From the NCBI RefSeq assembly GCF_017353455.1, contig NZ_JAFMPZ010000100.1, forward strand, positions 1 to 32,074: a DNA stretch of 32,074 bases. The letters run 5' to 3'. This document shows positions 30,234-32,074 of the stretch, piece by piece; position 1 is the first letter of the stretch, and each line of letters starts with the position of its first letter. Origin of the DNA: Streptomyces laculatispora. Lineage in GTDB: Bacteria; Actinomycetota; Actinomycetes; Streptomycetales; Streptomycetaceae. The notes below the pieces were generated by a model, which was not told the DNA's origin, did no database searches, and saw only the letters and a list, made by a program, of their open reading frames with translations. The position numbers were made by a program, and so were the translations under genes.

Positions 30234-31175
30234 ATGGGACTCACCATCGGCGTCGATATCGGCGGCACGAAGATCGCAGCTGGAGTGGTCGACGAAGAGG
30301 GCCACATCCTCTCGACCTTCAAGGTGTCGACCCCGCCGACGGCCGAAGGCATCGTGGACGCGATCGCGGCGGCGGTGTCCGGCGCGAGCGAGGGGCACCC
30401 GGTCGAGGCCGTCGGCATCGGCGCGGCGGGATACGTCGACGACAAGCGTGCCACGGTGCTGTTCGCACCGAACATCAACTGGCGGCACGAGCCGCTCAAG
30501 GACAAGGTCGAGCAGCGCGTCGGCCTCCCGGTGGTCGTCGAGAACGACGCCAACGCGGCTGCCTGGGGCGAGTACCGCTTCGGCGCGGGCCAGGGCCACG
30601 AGGACGTCATCTGCATCACGCTCGGCACCGGGCTGGGCGGCGGCATCATCATCGGCAACAAGCTGCGCCGCGGACGCTTCGGCGTGGCCGCCGAGTTCGG
30701 CCACATCCGGGTCGTCCCGGACGGTCTGCTCTGCGGCTGCGGCAGCCAGGGCTGCTGGGAGCAGTACGCCTCCGGGCGGGCGCTCGTCCGGTACGCGAAG
30801 CAGCGGGCCAACGCCACCCCCGAGAACGCCACGATCCTGCTGTCGCTCGGCGACGGCACGGTCGAGGGCATCGAGGGCAAGCACATCAGTGAGGCCGCCC
30901 GGCAGGGCTGCCCGGTGGCCGTCGACTCGTTCCGCGAGCTGGCCCGCTGGGCCGGTGCCGGACTGGCCGACCTCGCCTCGCTCTTCGACCCGTCCGCCTT
31001 CATCGTCGGCGGCGGCGTCTCGGACGAGGGCGAGCTGGTCCTCGATCCGATCCGCAAGTCGTTCCGGCGCTGGCTGATCGGCGGCGAGTGGCGTCCGCAC
31101 GCCCAGGTTCTCGCGGCCCAACTGGGCGGCAAGGCCGGACTGGTGGGCGCGGCGGACCTGGCCCGGCAGGGCTGA
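30234..31175 (+). CDS. glkA: Glucokinase, ROK family
   Basis: 313 aa; ATG at 30234 with GAGGGA just upstream. ATP-site DIGGTK (8-13), catalytic Asp105 in VENDANAAAWGE, the phosphate/ATP motif LGTGLGGGIIIG (130-141), and the ROK zinc motif with His157 in AEFGHI and cysteines 167, 169 and 174 in CGCGSQGCWE. No N-terminal helix-turn-helix, so it is a kinase rather than a ROK repressor. It phosphorylates glucose; in S. coelicolor GlkA is also needed for glucose repression. Length is close to the 317 aa I recall for that protein. A strong terminator follows. Confidence 0.95.
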   Translation: MGLTIGVDIGGTKIAAGVVDEEGHILSTFKVSTPPTAEGIVDAIAAAVSGASEGHPVEAVGIGAAGYVDDKRATVLFAPNINWRHEPLKDKVEQRVGLPVVVENDANAAAWGEYRFGAGQGHEDVICITLGTGLGGGIIIGNKLRRGRFGVAAEFGHIRVVPDGLLCGCGSQGCWEQYASGRALVRYAKQRANATPENATILLSLGDGTVEGIEGKHISEAARQGCPVAVDSFRELARWAGAGLADLASLFDPSAFIVGGGVSDEGELVLDPIRKSFRRWLIGGEWRPHAQVLAAQLGGKAGLVGAADLARQG

Positions 31176-31200
31176 TCCACCCAGGCACCACGGACATGCC

Positions 31201-31240
31201 GGACGCCCGTCGCGCCCCTCTCGGGGAGCGGCGGGCGTCC
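31201..31240 (+). terminator. Intrinsic terminator of glkA
   Basis: GGACGCCCG (31201-31209) with CGGGCGTCC (31232-31240), continued by CGC/GCG (31211-31213, 31228-31230) and CCCC/GGGG (31215-31218, 31223-31226) with a TCTC loop. It starts 25 nt after the glkA stop. Confidence 0.88.
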
Positions 31241-31244
31241 GCCG

Positions 31245-31250
31245 TATCGT
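31245..31250 (+). promoter_or_regulatory. Candidate -10 for leaderless expression of the EEP-family gene
   Basis: TATCGT ends 7 nt before the ATG at 31258, directly after the glkA terminator; no Shine-Dalgarno sequence is seen. Confidence 0.35.
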
Positions 31251-31257
31251 GAGCGGC

Positions 31258-32019
31258 ATGGCCATGATGTCGCTGCCAGAATCCCGTACCGAGCAGGACG
31301 GCTCGGCCGTCATCAGAGTGCTCAGCTACAACATCCGGTCGATGCGTGACGACGGTGCGGCGCTGGCCCGGGTGATCCGCGCCTGCGCACCCGATCTGGT
31401 CCTGGTCCAGGAGGCGCCGCGCTTCTTCCGCTGGCGCAAGCGCGCCGCCCGGCTCGCCGCCGCCACCGATCTGGTGGTCCTCGGCGGCGGAGCCACCGCG
31501 GCCGGACCGCTGCTGCTCTGCTCGCTGCGCGCCGCGGTGGAGCGCACCGAGGACGTCCTGCTGCCGCTCACCCCCGGACTGCACCGCAGGGGCTTCGCCA
31601 CCGCGGTCGTGCGGATCGCGGGCACCCGGATCGGAGTGCTGAGCTGCCATCTGAGCCTCCAGCGGGAGGAGCGCCTCGCCCAGGCGGAGTCGCTGCTCGG
31701 CCGGCTGGACGCGATGGGGGTGGAGCACGCCGTGGTGGGCGGTGACCTCAACGACGTACCGAGCGGGCAGGCGTTCCGCCGGCTGGCCGGGCGGCTCCAG
31801 GACTGCTGGACGGTACGGCCCCGGGGCGGCGAGCACACCTTCCCGCCGCACGACCCGCGCAAGCGGATCGACGCGCTCTTCGCGACCCGGGGCATCGAGG
31901 TGCTCGGCTGCGGTGTCCCGGCCGGGCTGCCCGGCGTGGCCGAGGGCGACCTGCTGGCCGCGAGCGACCACCTGCCGGTGCTGGCCGTGCTGCGGGTGCC
32001 CGCGGCCGCTGCGTCTTAG
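31258..32019 (+). CDS. Endonuclease/exonuclease/phosphatase (EEP) family protein
   Basis: 253 aa from ATG 31258 (ATGs at 31264 and 31267 are alternatives). Complete EEP catalytic set in order: Asn25 in LSYNIRSM, Glu52 in VQEAP, His131 in SCHLSL, Asp163 and Asn165 in GGDLND, Asp205 in KRIDALF, and Asp237-His238 in ASDHLPV. The fold uses a metal ion to cut phosphodiester or phosphoester bonds in DNA, lipid headgroups or small molecules. No signal peptide or membrane segment is seen, so it is probably cytoplasmic. The substrate cannot be told from sequence. It forms its own transcription unit after glkA. Confidence 0.88.
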   Translation: MAMMSLPESRTEQDGSAVIRVLSYNIRSMRDDGAALARVIRACAPDLVLVQEAPRFFRWRKRAARLAAATDLVVLGGGATAAGPLLLCSLRAAVERTEDVLLPLTPGLHRRGFATAVVRIAGTRIGVLSCHLSLQREERLAQAESLLGRLDAMGVEHAVVGGDLNDVPSGQAFRRLAGRLQDCWTVRPRGGEHTFPPHDPRKRIDALFATRGIEVLGCGVPAGLPGVAEGDLLAASDHLPVLAVLRVPAAAAS

Positions 32020-32074
32020 GGCCTCTCGTTTGGATCATGCCGGGCTCGCGGGTTCCGGCACGCGCACCTGCCGT
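32020..32074. other. Noncoding end of the window
   Basis: 55 nt after the last stop. TGCCGG (32038-32043) and CCGGCA (32055-32060) could form a weak 6-bp hairpin with an 11-nt loop. The stretch 32021-32036 (GCCTCTCGTTTGGATC) is unusually AT-containing for this genome and may belong to a dispersed repeat, which I cannot confirm. Confidence 0.25.

Noticed and set aside
1..32074. Mobile element, prophage, CRISPR array, tRNA or rRNA
   Set aside because: No transposase, integrase, spaced repeat array or cloverleaf was seen in the window.

Overview
The window is high-GC chromosomal DNA with strong G/C bias at third codon positions, GTG and TTG starts, and stop/start overlaps. Its content is diagnostic of a Streptomyces or close relative: an actinobacterial cytochrome bc1-aa3 supercomplex locus, a SAM-IV riboswitch, a c-di-AMP riboswitch in front of an NlpC/P60 hydrolase, and a ROK glucokinase preceded by a DUF5304-type gene. 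I see no tRNA, rRNA, CRISPR array, insertion sequence or prophage gene. It reads as core chromosome rather than an accessory island.

Layout. 1-564: the N-terminus of a membrane-anchored protein and a small hypothetical gene (both minus). 746-3123: adenosine kinase facing a cysteine desulfurase fused to a TusA domain. 3394-6484: ctaC-ctaD-ctaF, overlapping by 4 nt each and closed by a strong terminator. 6607-8321: a lipoprotein L,D-transpeptidase and a degenerate receiver protein. 8533-12697: ctaE-qcrC-qcrA-qcrB, again with overlapping starts. Together these genes encode the terminal respiratory branch (menaquinol to cytochrome cc to O2). 12824-15638: trpD, then a SAM-IV riboswitch controlling a cysteine-desulfurase-like PLP enzyme. 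15701-18519: a stand-alone Lrp RAM domain coupled to a rhomboid, a zinc-ribbon protein, and a coiled-coil/NYN nuclease-like protein. 18601-22383: c-di-AMP riboswitch, two tandem NlpC/P60 hydrolases and a zinc-metalloprotease-like lipoprotein. 22340-29607: an envelope-lipid block (GT87 mannosyltransferase, PimB-like mannosyltransferase, FadD15-like acyl-CoA synthetase, phosphoesterase, SRPBCC protein, degenerate ArsA-like protein). 29702-32019: DUF5304-type protein, glucokinase, and an endonuclease/exonuclease/phosphatase-family protein.

Much of this order (adoK, ctaC, ctaF, ctaE-qcrCAB, trpD, NlpC/P60, pimB, fadD15, SRPBCC, ArsA-like) resembles, from memory, the Mycobacterium tuberculosis Rv2181-Rv2204 region. 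That suggests an old actinobacterial gene neighbourhood linking respiration, wall remodelling and phosphoinositide mannoside biosynthesis.

I did not find a wholly new system. The observations most worth following are: a 55-codon island of atypical codon usage covering the active site of ctaD; a perfect 19-nt palindrome across the ctaE start codon; a visible switching helix and a tiny upstream ORF after the SAM-IV aptamer; an ArsA-like protein whose P-loop has lost its lysines; and several inverted repeats placed on likely promoters. All family assignments are from reading the sequence; no database search was run.
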